Shown: positions 11,143 through 19,641 of the stretch, piece after piece
Position numbering within the stretch: position 1 is the first letter of the stretch
Layout: every line of letters starts with the position of its first letter
From: Novosphingobium sp. JCM 18896
Lineage (GTDB): Bacteria; Pseudomonadota; Alphaproteobacteria; Sphingomonadales; Sphingomonadaceae
Direction of reading: 5' to 3'
NCBI RefSeq assembly: GCF_025938095.1
Contig: NZ_JAPCZF010000004.1
Span: 1-64,000 of the forward strand
Length of the DNA stretch: 64,000 nt
Made by a program: the position numbers and the translations under genes
Notes under the pieces: generated by a model
Told to the model about the DNA's origin: nothing
Database searches by the model: none
Seen by the model: only the letters and a program-made list of their open reading frames with translations

Positions 11143-11732
11143 CAGAACTGCGTACCGACCTTGCGCTGATCGCGCAGAACGTCGCCCAGGGTACGCGCGT
11201 GCTCGACGTCGGCTGCGGCGACGGCACTCTGCTACAGGTGCTGCGCGACGAGCGGCAGTGTCAGGTCAACGGCATGGAGATCGATCCGGGCGACGTCGCC
11301 GAATGCGTCGGCAAGGGGCTGTCGGTGATCCAGGGCGACGCCGACAAGGACCTGGCCTTCTATCCCGACGGCGCCTTCGACTACGCGATCCTCAGCCAGA
11401 CTCTGCAGACGACGATGCGGCCCGACCAGGTGATGGAGGAACTGCTGCGCATCGGCCGGCGTGCCTTCGTCTCGTTCCCCAACTTCGCGCACTGGCGCGT
11501 GCGGCTGTCGCTGCTGTGGCGCGGGCGCATGCCCGTCACGCGGCTGCTGCCCGTGGCCTGGTACGAGACGCCGAACATCCACCACCTGACCGTCGCGGAC
11601 TTCCGCGCTTTCGTCGAGGAGCGCGGGATCAAGGTGGAACAGGCCTGGTACCTGTCGGGCGACCGGCTGCGCGGCACCAGCGTCGCCAACTTCCGCGCCG
11701 AACACGCGATCTTCCTGTTGTCACGCTCATGA
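11139..11732 (+). CDS. metW: Methionine biosynthesis protein MetW
   Basis: A 197-residue class I methyltransferase-like protein with the SAM-binding motif VLDVGCGDGTLL near residues 21-32, and LSQTLQTT and SFPNFAHW as MetW signatures. In proteobacteria metW accompanies metX and is needed for efficient homoserine acylation. It overlaps the GNAT gene by 4 bases, and a strong hairpin lies 4 bases after the stop. Confidence 0.93.
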   Translation: MTELRTDLALIAQNVAQGTRVLDVGCGDGTLLQVLRDERQCQVNGMEIDPGDVAECVGKGLSVIQGDADKDLAFYPDGAFDYAILSQTLQTTMRPDQVMEELLRIGRRAFVSFPNFAHWRVRLSLLWRGRMPVTRLLPVAWYETPNIHHLTVADFRAFVEERGIKVEQAWYLSGDRLRGTSVANFRAEHAIFLLSRS

Positions 11733-11735
11733 AAA

Positions 11736-11763
11736 AACCTCCCCGAGCGGGCTCGGGGAGGTT
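11736..11763 (-). terminator. Terminator between metW and the VOC genes
   Basis: A perfect 12-bp stem (AACCTCCCCGAG/CTCGGGGAGGTT, loop CGGG). On the minus strand it is followed by a run of six T residues, so it is a textbook terminator for the leftward VOC genes; it probably also ends metW transcription, though the plus-strand side lacks a T run. Confidence 0.88.
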
Positions 11764-11786
11764 CTGAAACCCGGTAATCGGTCGGC

Positions 11787-12176
11787 TCAACCGATGTTGA
11801 GGCCGTGGTAGACCGCCAGCTTGTTGCCGTCGGGGTCGCGCAGGTAGGCGCCGAACTTGCCGCCGGTCTGCGGCTTGGGCTCGGGCTTGCCTTCGCAGGT
11901 GCCGCCGTTGGCCATGCCGGCTTCGTACCAGGCCGAGACCTGCTCGTCGCTGTCCGCGGCAAACAGGATCGTGCCGCCGTTGGCATGGGTCGCCGGCTGA
12001 CCGTCGCGTGCCGGGCCGACTGCGAAGTTCGGGCCGCCGGGGATCTTGTACATGATGATCGGATATTCGGCGGGCATCGACGAGGGCGGCAGGCCGAGCG
12101 CGCCGAAGGTCGCATCGTAGAAGGCGCGCGACTTGTCGAGGTCGTTGGTGCCGAGGCGGAGATTGAGCAGGTTCAT
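11787..12176 (-). CDS. VOC (glyoxalase/bleomycin-resistance) family protein, copy 2
   Basis: A 129-residue VOC-superfamily protein of paired beta-alpha-beta-beta-beta modules (NDLDKSRAFYD near the N-terminus, LRDPDGNKLAVYH near the C-terminus). VOC proteins bind metals and act as isomerases, dioxygenases or antibiotic binders; the substrate is not evident. It lies 12 bases after a paralogue of similar length (same YLRDPDGNKL tail and NGGT(I)xF motif), so the pair arose by tandem duplication. Confidence 0.88.
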   Translation of the reverse strand: MNLLNLRLGTNDLDKSRAFYDATFGALGLPPSSMPAEYPIIMYKIPGGPNFAVGPARDGQPATHANGGTILFAADSDEQVSAWYEAGMANGGTCEGKPEPKPQTGGKFGAYLRDPDGNKLAVYHGLNIG

Positions 12177-12188
12177 GAGTTCGTTTCC

Positions 12189-12569
12189 TTACTGGCCGAG
12201 CGGGTACATCGCGCAGAGCTTGTTGCCGTCGGGATCGCGCAGATAGGCGAGGTGGAGCTTGGCGAAGCCGAGGTCGCGCGGGCCGGGGGCGTCCTCGCAG
12301 GTGGTGCCGCCGTTGGCGACACCGGCAGCGTGCCAGGCATCGGCCTGTTCGGCGCTGGCCATCCCGAAGCCTATCGTGCCGCCGTTGGCGAAGGTCGCGG
12401 CCTCGCCGTTGATCGGCTTGGTCACCATGAAGTTGGCGCCGTTGTGCATATAGGCGAGGCGCGTGCCCATATCCGCGCCGGGATTGCCGCCGATCGCGCC
12501 GAACAGCGCGTCGTAGAAGGTCTTCGATTTCTGGAGGTCGTTGCTGCCGACCACCACGTGCGTGAACAT
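12189..12569 (-). CDS. VOC (glyoxalase/bleomycin-resistance) family protein, copy 1
   Basis: A 126-residue VOC-fold protein: SNDLQKSKTFYDALFG at the start and YLRDPDGNKLCAMYP at the end. It is the upstream gene of a two-gene minus-strand unit with its paralogue and is divergent from the 12744 gene. It shares NGGTIGF and ANGGT motifs with that paralogue. Substrate unknown. Confidence 0.88.
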   Translation of the reverse strand: MFTHVVVGSNDLQKSKTFYDALFGAIGGNPGADMGTRLAYMHNGANFMVTKPINGEAATFANGGTIGFGMASAEQADAWHAAGVANGGTTCEDAPGPRDLGFAKLHLAYLRDPDGNKLCAMYPLGQ

Positions 12570-12743
12570 GGTACGTCTCCCGGTTGTTGTCGTGCGGTGC
12601 GGTTTCTATCGGCGCGGGGGCCGCGGTCAATCGCTCATTGCCGCCCGTCGCATAGCGCGTTCAGGCGAGGGCAAAGTGGCCTATCCTAGAGCACGCCTTC
12701 GTTGATTCGCCCGTTGTATAGTCAGGCCGGGAAGGACCCCGCC

Positions 12744-13175
12744 ATGCCGCGCCGCATCTTGCTTTCGACCGTTTCGCTCGCCGCCCTGGCGCTCGCCCCT
12801 TTGCCTGCCTTCGCGCGCGACGATGCCTCCCGAGACGTTACTGGCGACGTGGCCAAGCAGCTTTCCGATCCCGGCAACCAGGTCGCCGCGACCGTGGCAC
12901 TGACCGCGCTCAGCGAGGCGCTGCTCGATGTCAGGATCGAGCCGCTGCGCCGTGCGCTCGGTGCGATGGGCAGCGACATGGCCGATGACCTGCCGCCCGA
13001 TGCGCGCCTGCGCGATCTCGCCGGTCCCGGTGCACGCGACCTGCCGGGCGACATCGGCCGGACCGTGCCCAAGACGATGGGCGCGGCTGCTGGCATGGCC
13101 GGCGCCGTCGGTGAAATGCTGCCCGAATTGCAGGCCGCGATCGACCGGATGAAGAACGCGCTGCCCAAGCCATAG
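12744..13175 (+). CDS. Exported alpha-helical protein of unknown function
   Basis: A 143-residue protein with a Sec signal peptide (MPRRILLSTVSLAALALAP, cleavage after AFA near residue 24). The mature part is alanine-rich and predicted helical, with no cysteines and no recognised domain. The start is set by GAAGGA 8 bases upstream. Similar short exported proteins are common in sphingomonads, but I know of no assigned role. Confidence 0.75.
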   Translation: MPRRILLSTVSLAALALAPLPAFARDDASRDVTGDVAKQLSDPGNQVAATVALTALSEALLDVRIEPLRRALGAMGSDMADDLPPDARLRDLAGPGARDLPGDIGRTVPKTMGAAAGMAGAVGEMLPELQAAIDRMKNALPKP

Positions 13176-13261
13176 CGGCTCCCACTTTTCCACCCCAATT
13201 CGCCGCCGTTCGGGCTTTCCCCGGGTGGACGCCGCGCAACCGCTTGGGCATTACGACCGGC

Positions 13262-13933
13262 ATGTGGCAGCTCCATCAATTCCCGCTGTGCCCGTTCAGC
13301 CGCAAGGTTCGCCTGCTGATGAGCGAGAAGGGCATCGGCTACGAACTCTGGCGCGAGAGCCCCTGGGAAGGTCGCGACGAATTCCTCGCGATGAACCCGG
13401 CCGGGCGCACGCCCGTGCTGCACGATCCCGCGCGCGGCGTGACCTTGTCGGACAGCCGCGCGATCTGCGAGTATTTCGAGGAAACCGTCGATCGCAACCC
13501 GATGATCAACGGCACCGCGGTCAACCGTGCCGAGATCCGCCGGTTGGTCGCGCTGTTCGACGAGAATTTCTACGGCGACGTCACCGCGCCGCTGCTGCAC
13601 GAGCGGATGAAGAAGCGGCTGGTCTATCGACTGTCACCCGATTCGAAGATGCTGCGCGAGGCGATGAAGCTGGCGCACGAGCATCTCTACTACATCGACT
13701 ACCTGATCGATAATCGCCCCTGGCTCGCGGGCGCGACGATGAGCCTGGCCGATCTCGCCGCGGCGGCGCAGATCTCGGTGGCCGACTATCTCGGCGGCAT
13801 CGACTGGTCGGCGCACGAGCAGACGCGCGGCTGGTATTCGGTGTTCAAGAGCCGGCCGAGCTTCCGGCCGCTGCTGTCCGAGCGGATGGAAGTGATCCAG
13901 CCGCCGAGCCATTACGCCGACGTGAACGCGTAA
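13262..13933 (+). CDS. fzlA: FzlA-like glutathione S-transferase family protein
   Basis: A 223-residue GST-fold protein. The N-terminal thioredoxin-like part has QFPLCPFSRKVRLLMSEKG, then FLAMNPAGRTPVL and SRAICEYFEE; the C-terminal part has SLADLAAAAQISVADYLGG and ends in KSRPSFRPLL ... PPSHYADVNA. From memory these C-terminal signatures match Caulobacter FzlA, an FtsZ-binding protein that activates septal wall synthesis, better than ordinary detoxifying GSTs. The start at MWQLHQFP is preferred to one 18 bases upstream. The queG gene that often accompanies it is absent. Confidence 0.75.
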   Translation: MWQLHQFPLCPFSRKVRLLMSEKGIGYELWRESPWEGRDEFLAMNPAGRTPVLHDPARGVTLSDSRAICEYFEETVDRNPMINGTAVNRAEIRRLVALFDENFYGDVTAPLLHERMKKRLVYRLSPDSKMLREAMKLAHEHLYYIDYLIDNRPWLAGATMSLADLAAAAQISVADYLGGIDWSAHEQTRGWYSVFKSRPSFRPLLSERMEVIQPPSHYADVNA

Positions 13934-13945
13934 AGTCCGTCAGAT

Positions 13946-13970
13946 CCCCCCCCTTGCGGGGAGGGTTTCT
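13946..13970. terminator. Hairpin between convergent fzlA and NDUFA9-like gene
   Basis: A C-rich arm at 13946-13953 pairs with GGGGAGGG at 13958-13965 around a TTGC loop, followed by TTTCT. It lies in the 41-base gap between two convergent genes and probably acts as a terminator; its sequence resembles the ends of the palindromic repeats elsewhere in the window. Confidence 0.6.
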
Positions 13971-13974
13971 CTGA

Positions 13975-14934
13975 TCAGCCGGCCTTGGCCTTCGCGCCGA
14001 AACGGCCGAAGCGGCGGTACTGGACCAGCCAGCGATCGAGGAACAGGCCGAGCGGGCGCGGCGTCACGCCGAGCGCGCGCAGCCCCGGCATGGCGCCGTT
14101 GGCGACGTTGCCGGCCTTGAGCAGCGCGTACTGGTCGCTGGTGATCGGCGCGCCGGGCAGGAAGCCGAACGTGGCGATTGCCGAGCCGACGAAGTCGGGC
14201 AGTTCGATCAGCCAACGCTCGCGGCCCTGGGCCGCGGCGATGCGCTGGTTGAGCTCGAGCACGCTCAGCACTTCGGGGCCGGCGATCTCGTAGGTCTTGC
14301 CGCCGTGCTTGCCCGGATTGGCGAGGGCGGAGGCGACGGCCTCGGCCGCATCGTCGACGAACAGCGGCTGCAGCTGCGCTTCGGGGGCGAAGACCGGCAT
14401 CGCCGGGAGCGTGGCGATCAGCCGCGCGAACATGTTCACGAAGTTGTCGTCGGGGCCGAACAGGATCGACGGGCGCAGGATCGTCGCCGTCGGGAAGGCT
14501 GCGAGCACGGCGGCTTCGCCCTCGGCCTTGGTCCGCGCATAGTCGATCTTCGAATCGGCCTGGGCGCCGATCGCCGAGACATGGACGAAAGCGCCGACGC
14601 CGGCGGCCTTGGCCGCCGCCGCGATCTTGCCCGCGCCGCGGCCCTGGACCGCGTCGAGATCGCCGGCGAAGGCGCCGACGAGATTGACCACCGCGTCCGA
14701 GCCGTCGACGACAGCCGCGACGCCCTCGGGGCGCGTCACGTCGAGGCGGACGAACTGGACCTGGCCGAGGTTGGCCTGGGTCTTCGAGCGGAAGGCGCGT
14801 TCGGGATGGCGGCTGGCCACGCGCAGACGCGCGCCGCGCGCGAGCAGTTCCTGCACCAGGTGCTTGCCGAAGAAGCCGCTGCCGCCGAGCACGGTTACCA
14901 GCTTGCCGCGCAGTTCCTTGCCGTCGCTTGCCAT
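13975..14934 (-). CDS. Complex I NDUFA9-subunit family / NAD-dependent epimerase-like protein
   Basis: A 319-residue atypical short-chain dehydrogenase. The Rossmann motif is VTVLGGSGFFGKHL, and VNLVGAF, DYARTKAEGE (YxxxK) and ILRPSILFGPDDNFVNMFA are typical of bacterial relatives of the mitochondrial complex I assembly subunit NDUFA9. It probably binds NAD(P)H; the role may be linked to quinone or respiratory metabolism. The start at MASDGKELRG is chosen because upstream sequence is unlike the family. It is divergent from the DHA2-type exporter gene. Confidence 0.87.
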   Translation of the reverse strand: MASDGKELRGKLVTVLGGSGFFGKHLVQELLARGARLRVASRHPERAFRSKTQANLGQVQFVRLDVTRPEGVAAVVDGSDAVVNLVGAFAGDLDAVQGRGAGKIAAAAKAAGVGAFVHVSAIGAQADSKIDYARTKAEGEAAVLAAFPTATILRPSILFGPDDNFVNMFARLIATLPAMPVFAPEAQLQPLFVDDAAEAVASALANPGKHGGKTYEIAGPEVLSVLELNQRIAAAQGRERWLIELPDFVGSAIATFGFLPGAPITSDQYALLKAGNVANGAMPGLRALGVTPRPLGLFLDRWLVQYRRFGRFGAKAKAG

Positions 14935-15088
14935 TTCGTTCGATTCCAAAGGGTCTATCCGTTGGCGTCCCTTTGCACGCAGCCGCGCGGCCGCGCAACT
15001 GTCGGTGCAATGTCCGGGGCGATCGGCCGCGTTCCAGACTCGGCGTCTCGCCAAACCGCCATGGCCGTGGCAAGGCCCGCGCCGGCCG

Positions 15089-16585
15089 ATGAATCAGACC
15101 TATCCCCCCGCGCTGCGCCGCAATCTCATCACGCTGTTCGCGCTGTCGGGCGCGTTCATGACGCAGCTCGATGCGACGATCGCCAATGTCGCGCTGCCGC
15201 ACATGCAGGCCTCGACCTCGGCCTCGCGTGAGCAGGTCACCTGGGTGCTGACCTCCTACATCGTCATGGCGGCGACCTTCACGCCGCTGTCGGGCTGGCT
15301 GGCCGGGCGGATTGGCCGCAAGCGCGTGTTCCTCGGCTCGATCGCGGGCTTCACGATCGCTTCGGTGCTTTGCGGCGCGGCGGTGAACCTCGACCAGCTG
15401 ATCGCCTTCCGCCTGCTCCAGGGCATCATGGGCGCCTCGCTGCTGCCGATGAGCCAGGCGATCCTGCTCGACATCAACCCGCCCGAGAAGCACGGCTCGG
15501 CCATGGCGATCTGGGGCATGGGCGCGATCCTGGGGCCGATCGTCGGCCCGCTCGCGGGCGGCTGGTTGACCGACAATTTCAGCTGGCGCTGGATCTTCTT
15601 CATCAACGTTCCCGTGGGCATCGCAGCCTTCGTCGGGCTCGTCGGCATCCTCGACGAGACGCGCGACAAGGTGGCCAAGCAGCTCGACCTGGCGGGCTTC
15701 GCGCTGCTCGGGCTCGCGGTCGCCTCGTTCCAGCTGATGCTCGATCGCGGGCAATTGCTCGACTGGTTCGCCTCGACCGAGATCTGGATCGAGGCGACGA
15801 TCGCCGCGGGCGCACTCTACCTGTTCGTCGTCCATTCGCTGACGACCGCGCGGCCCTTCGTCGATCTGAGCATGTTCAAAGATCGCAACTACGTGATCGG
15901 CAACCTGCTGGGCTTCTTCCTCGGCGGGCTGATGTACGGCGTGATCGCGCTGACCGCGCCGATGCTGGCCGAACTGATGAACTATCCGATCGAGCTCGTC
16001 GGCCTGGTCACCGCGCCGCGCGGGATCGGCACCTTGATCGCCATGCCGATCGCCGGACGGCTCAGCGGCAAGGTCGATGCGCGGATCATGCTGTTCATCG
16101 GCCTCGCCTTCTGCGGCTGGTCGATGGCGCTGCTCTCGGGCGCCAGCCTGGAGATGGACAGCGAGCTCGTGATCGTCTCGGGGGTGATCCAGGGCTTCGG
16201 CGCGGGGCTGATGTTCGTGCCGATCACGATCACCGTCTTCGCCACCCTCGCGCCGCGGCTGCGCAACGAGGGCGCGGCGTTCAACTCGCTGATCCGCAAC
16301 CTCGGCGCGGCGGTGTGGATCTCGGCGCTGCAGATCCTGACGATCCGCAACGAGGCGACGGTCCATTCGCGGCTGGTCGAGACCGTGCGGCCCGACAGCC
16401 CGGCCATGGCCCTGCGCGCGCCCGAGTTCGATTTCGGCGTCACCGAGTCGATCGCGATGCTCGATCGCGAGATCTCGCGGCAGGCGCTGATGGTGTCCTA
16501 CATCGATTCGTTCTGGCTGATCTTCCTCGCCTGCCTGGTCGTGGCGCCGCTGGTGGTGATGCTCAAGAAGCCGCGCCAGGGCTGA
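15089..16585 (+). CDS. DHA2-family MFS multidrug exporter (EmrB-like)
   Basis: A 498-residue membrane protein with about 14 predicted helices. Motif D1-like LDATIANVALPHMQ near residue 30, the GRIGRKR loop (motif A) near 75, and GIMGASLLPMSQAI and GPIVGPLAGGWL (motif C) are DHA2 signatures. Such transporters export drugs or bile salts by proton antiport, usually with a membrane-fusion partner of the EmrA type, which is not next to it here. No local regulator is visible. Confidence 0.9.
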   Translation: MNQTYPPALRRNLITLFALSGAFMTQLDATIANVALPHMQASTSASREQVTWVLTSYIVMAATFTPLSGWLAGRIGRKRVFLGSIAGFTIASVLCGAAVNLDQLIAFRLLQGIMGASLLPMSQAILLDINPPEKHGSAMAIWGMGAILGPIVGPLAGGWLTDNFSWRWIFFINVPVGIAAFVGLVGILDETRDKVAKQLDLAGFALLGLAVASFQLMLDRGQLLDWFASTEIWIEATIAAGALYLFVVHSLTTARPFVDLSMFKDRNYVIGNLLGFFLGGLMYGVIALTAPMLAELMNYPIELVGLVTAPRGIGTLIAMPIAGRLSGKVDARIMLFIGLAFCGWSMALLSGASLEMDSELVIVSGVIQGFGAGLMFVPITITVFATLAPRLRNEGAAFNSLIRNLGAAVWISALQILTIRNEATVHSRLVETVRPDSPAMALRAPEFDFGVTESIAMLDREISRQALMVSYIDSFWLIFLACLVVAPLVVMLKKPRQG

Positions 16586-16640
16586 CGGCGGAGGTTCGGA
16601 GAGGGCTGACGGCGTCGGGCCGCGCGTGTAAGCCCGCCGC

Positions 16641-17195
16641 ATGAGCGGCCTCTACCTCGCCTTCATCTGCGTCCTCGTGGCGGGCCTCGGCGCGCGCGAC
16701 CAGGCGACCGTTGCCGCGCTGTCGGCGAACCAGGGCTCGCGTCCGGGTGTGCTGCTGACGGGCATCGCGGTGAGCCTGGCGACCGCGGCCTTCGCCGCCT
16801 GGGCGGCGTCGTTCACGATCCCGCTGCTCGTGCCCAAGGCGCGGCTGGTCATGGCGGCGATCGCTTTGATCCTCGCCGCGGGCGAATCGCTCTGGCCTTT
16901 CGCGACGAAGCGGATGGAGGAGCCGACGGCCTCGCTCGGCGCACTGGCGATTGTCCTGCTCGCGCACCAGCTGACCGATGCCGCGCGGTTCCTGATCTTC
17001 GCGATCGGCGTCGCCTTCGCGGCGCCGGTACCCGCCGGGATTGGCGGCGCGGCAGGCGCTTCGGTGATGCTGGCGGCGGGATGGCTGCTGCCCGAGATAT
17101 TCGCCGATCGCCGCGTGCGCACCGCGCGCCGGGTCATGGGTGTGGTGCTTCTGCTCGCGGCGCTGGTCGTGTTCTTTCAGGCGATGACGTCCTGA
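16641..17195 (+). CDS. Small polytopic membrane protein, TMEM165/GDT1-like layout
   Basis: A 184-residue protein with about six membrane segments in two similar halves. The first half has GLGARDQATVAALSANQ at the position where GDT1/TMEM165 cation transporters carry the ELGDKTQ motif, and the second half has AAGESLWP. The acidic ExGD signature is therefore degraded, so cation transport is uncertain. It follows the exporter gene by 55 bases and precedes pgl by 15 bases. Confidence 0.65.
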   Translation: MSGLYLAFICVLVAGLGARDQATVAALSANQGSRPGVLLTGIAVSLATAAFAAWAASFTIPLLVPKARLVMAAIALILAAGESLWPFATKRMEEPTASLGALAIVLLAHQLTDAARFLIFAIGVAFAAPVPAGIGGAAGASVMLAAGWLLPEIFADRRVRTARRVMGVVLLLAALVVFFQAMTS

Positions 17196-17210
17196 GCTAA
17201 GCTCGGCGTC

Positions 17211-17831
17211 ATGGCCGAGATCGAGATCATCGCCGACGCATCCGACGTCGAAATCGCCACCTGGCTGCTCGAGCGGCTCGAAGCCGCGCTGACGCTCGAT
17301 CCGGGCGAGATCGCGATCTCGGTGCCGGGCGGCTCGACGCCGTTCCCGATCCTCGCCGAGCTCGCGCATGCGCCGCTCGACTGGAGCCGCATCGCCGTCT
17401 GGCCCGGCGACGACCGGATGGTCGAGGAAAGCCACGCGGCGAGCAACGTCGGCCGCATCCGAGCACTGCTCGAACCCGCGGGTGCGCGGATCGTGCCCTT
17501 GGCCGAGAATGCCGAGCCGCCGCATTTCGCGCTGGTCTGGCTGGGCATGGGCGGCGACGGCCACGTCGCCTCGCTGTTTCCCAACACCGACCCGCGTGCC
17601 GACGATCCCGCGCGGCTGCGCCGCCTGACCCCCGATCCGCTGCCGCCCGAGGCGCCGTTCGACCGGCTGAGCCTGACCTTGCCGGCCCTGCTCGATTCGG
17701 ACCGCCTGCTCTTCGTCATCCGCGGCGCCGACAAGCGCGCGCTGTTCGAGGAAGCTGGGGCCGGGGGCAACGACCTGCCCGTCGCGCGTCTGCTGGCGGC
17801 GGCGCGGCAGCCGGTGACATGCTTCACCTGA
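17211..17831 (+). CDS. pgl: 6-phosphogluconolactonase
   Basis: A 206-residue NagB/DevB-fold enzyme that hydrolyses 6-phosphogluconolactone in the pentose-phosphate and Entner-Doudoroff routes. Motifs: SVPGGSTPFPIL (phosphate binding), WPGDDRMV and WLGMGGDGHVASLFPNT (catalytic His). At 206 residues it is slightly shorter than the usual 230-260. It is away from zwf and edd, which normally surround it, and overlaps the Nudix gene by 13 bases. Confidence 0.9.
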   Translation: MAEIEIIADASDVEIATWLLERLEAALTLDPGEIAISVPGGSTPFPILAELAHAPLDWSRIAVWPGDDRMVEESHAASNVGRIRALLEPAGARIVPLAENAEPPHFALVWLGMGGDGHVASLFPNTDPRADDPARLRRLTPDPLPPEAPFDRLSLTLPALLDSDRLLFVIRGADKRALFEEAGAGGNDLPVARLLAAARQPVTCFT

Positions 17832-18337
17832 TCCCCCGTTTGCTGCCGGCGTCGCTGCACCGCACCGCCTATCGCCTGGCCCATGCCTTGCGCCGCCTGT
17901 GGTGGCGGCTGCGTCGGCCGCGGATCTACGGTTGCCGTGTACTTGCGCTCGATGACCTGGGGCGGGTGCTGCTGGTGCGGCATTCCTATGGCTCGACCAA
18001 GTGGATGGCCCCCGGCGGCGGCCTGCGCCGCGGCGAGGATTCCTTGCATGCGGCGGTGCGTGAGCTTGGCGAGGAAGTGGGGTGTCGGCTCGAAGGCGCC
18101 TGGCTGCTGGCCGTCGTCGAGGAACCGCTGAGCGGTGCGACCAATGTCGTCCACCTCGTCGCCGGCAGGCTTGCCGGCACGCCGAAGCCTGATGGCCGCG
18201 AGATCGTCGAGGCCGCCTGCTTCGCGCCCGACGCGCTGCCTGCGTCGATGCCGGAGCTGTTGCGGCGGGAACTGCCGGGTTGGTTGGATAAGATCCAATC
18301 CTCCCCGGCACGGGGAGGTGGCAGCCCGCAGGGCTGA
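17819..18337 (+). CDS. Nudix hydrolase with a repeat-encoded C-terminus
   Basis: A 172-residue Nudix protein. The box GGLRRGEDSLHAAVRELGEE with VG completes GX5EX7REXXEEXG at about residues 66-88, for metal-dependent cleavage of nucleoside-diphosphate-linked substrates. An N-terminal basic helical region (1-40) precedes the fold. The last 13 or so residues (QSSPARGGGSPQG) and the stop codon are encoded by a palindromic repeat that begins at 18298, so the native C-terminus was probably replaced by insertion of the repeat. The start overlaps pgl by 13 bases. Confidence 0.88.
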   Translation: MLHLIPRLLPASLHRTAYRLAHALRRLWWRLRRPRIYGCRVLALDDLGRVLLVRHSYGSTKWMAPGGGLRRGEDSLHAAVRELGEEVGCRLEGAWLLAVVEEPLSGATNVVHLVAGRLAGTPKPDGREIVEAACFAPDALPASMPELLRRELPGWLDKIQSSPARGGGSPQG

Positions 18338-18429
18338 CGGAGGGGGCCCTCGGCAAACGCTGCGCCAACCGAGAGCCCCCTCCACCACGCGCTGCGCGCG
18401 CGGTCCCCCTCCCCGTATCGGGGAGGATC
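18298..18429. repeat. Composite palindromic intergenic repeat, copy 1
   Basis: About 132 bases. The left end AATCCTCCCCGGCACGGGGAGG and right end CCTCCCCGTATCGGGGAGGATC are imperfect inverted copies, each itself a hairpin; inside lie GGGCTGACGGAGGGGG on the left and CCCCCTCCACCACGCGCTGCG on the right, again inverted. It is the same family as 32607-32733. It supplies the stop codon of the Nudix gene on one side and the last base pair overlap with the dinB stop on the other. Confidence 0.88.
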
Positions 18430-19549
18430 ACAACAGCGACAACTGTCCGTCGGGCCGCTCCTCCGCCGGCTCCTTCTCCCCCTCCATCGCCGACAGCGTA
18501 AGCCCCATCAGCCGCACCGGCTGGGGCAGCGGCAGCACCTCGTCGAGCAGAGCGTGGGCGATCCGCGTGAATTCGCGCCGGTCCGGCACCGGCTGCGCCA
18601 GCGACTTGGCGCGGGTGTGACTGGTGAAGTCCGAATGCTTGAGCTTGAGCGTCACGGTCCGCCCTTTGGCCTCGGCGCGCTCGATACGGTCCCAGATGAT
18701 CTCGACGATGTTGTCGAGCGCCTCGCGCAGCATCGGACCCGACGACAGGTCGCGGTCGAAAGTGCGTTCGGCGCCGAGCGACTTGCGCGGCCGGTTGGCC
18801 TTGACCCGACGCAGGTCGATGCCGCGTGCTGCGCGGTAGAGATAGTCGGCGAAGGAGCCGAAATTGGCGCGCAGGAAGGCGATGTCCTTGGCGGCAAGGT
18901 CGGCGCCGGTCTCGATGCCCAACTTCGCCATCTTCTCGGCGCCGCGCGGGCCGACGCCGTGGAAGCGCCGCACGGGCAGGCCGGCGACGAAACGCACGCC
19001 GTCTCCGGGCCTGATCACGCAGATGCCATCGGGCTTGTTCTGGTCGCTGGCCAGCTTGGCGAGGAACTTGTTGTAGGAGACCCCCGCGCTGGCGGTCAGT
19101 CCGCCGGTTTCCTCGCGGATGCGCGCGCGGATCAGTTCGGCGATGCGCGTGGCCGAGCCGATGCCCTTGAGATCGTCGGTGACGTCGAGATAGGCCTCGT
19201 CGAGCGCCAGCGGTTCGACGTGCGGCGTGTAGTCGTGGAAGATCGCGCGGATCTGCTGCGACACCGTGCGATAAACGTCGAAGCGCGCCTTGCGGAAGAT
19301 CAGGCTCGGGCAGAGCCGCGCGGCGGTCACCGAGGGCATGGCCGAACGTACCCCGAATTTCCGCGCTTCGTAGCTCGCGGCCATGACCACGCCGCGCGCC
19401 GCCGATCCGCCCACGGCCACCGGCTGGCCGCGCAGCGACGGATCGTCGCGCTGTTCGCAGCTCGCATAGAAGGCGTCCATGTCGACGTGGATGATCTTGC
19501 GCAGGCCTGGCGCAAGCTCCTCGTCGTCTTGGTCTTCGTCGGGACTCAT
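18428..19549 (-). CDS. dinB: DNA polymerase IV (Y family)
   Basis: A 373-residue translesion polymerase. The catalytic sites are IIHVDMDAFYASCEQ (Asp23, Asp25) and LALDEAYLDVT; LTASAGVSYNKFLAKLASD and the helix-hairpin-helix GVGPRGAEKM are conserved. The protein ends in GQLSLL, matching a beta-clamp binding QLxLF-like motif, so the C-terminus is complete. The TGA stop straddles the edge of the palindromic repeat at 18429. No LexA box search was possible beyond eye; I see none obvious. Confidence 0.95.
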   Translation of the reverse strand: MSPDEDQDDEELAPGLRKIIHVDMDAFYASCEQRDDPSLRGQPVAVGGSAARGVVMAASYEARKFGVRSAMPSVTAARLCPSLIFRKARFDVYRTVSQQIRAIFHDYTPHVEPLALDEAYLDVTDDLKGIGSATRIAELIRARIREETGGLTASAGVSYNKFLAKLASDQNKPDGICVIRPGDGVRFVAGLPVRRFHGVGPRGAEKMAKLGIETGADLAAKDIAFLRANFGSFADYLYRAARGIDLRRVKANRPRKSLGAERTFDRDLSSGPMLREALDNIVEIIWDRIERAEAKGRTVTLKLKHSDFTSHTRAKSLAQPVPDRREFTRIAHALLDEVLPLPQPVRLMGLTLSAMEGEKEPAEERPDGQLSLL

Positions 19550-19641
19550 GGTGCCAAGGTAGCGATCATGGCCCCACTCGCGAGGTTTTTTGCAGGCCTC
19601 GCCCTAGCCATCGCGCTCCCCATCGGCCACATAGCCCCGGC

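Noticed and set aside
13940..16642. Minus-strand frame of 900 codons
   Set aside because: Spans two real genes in opposite orientations and is extremely Arg/Glu-rich; a high-GC shadow.
18298..18429. CRISPR-like repeat
   Set aside because: Only two related elements occur in the window, far apart, palindromic and of unequal length; no spacers.
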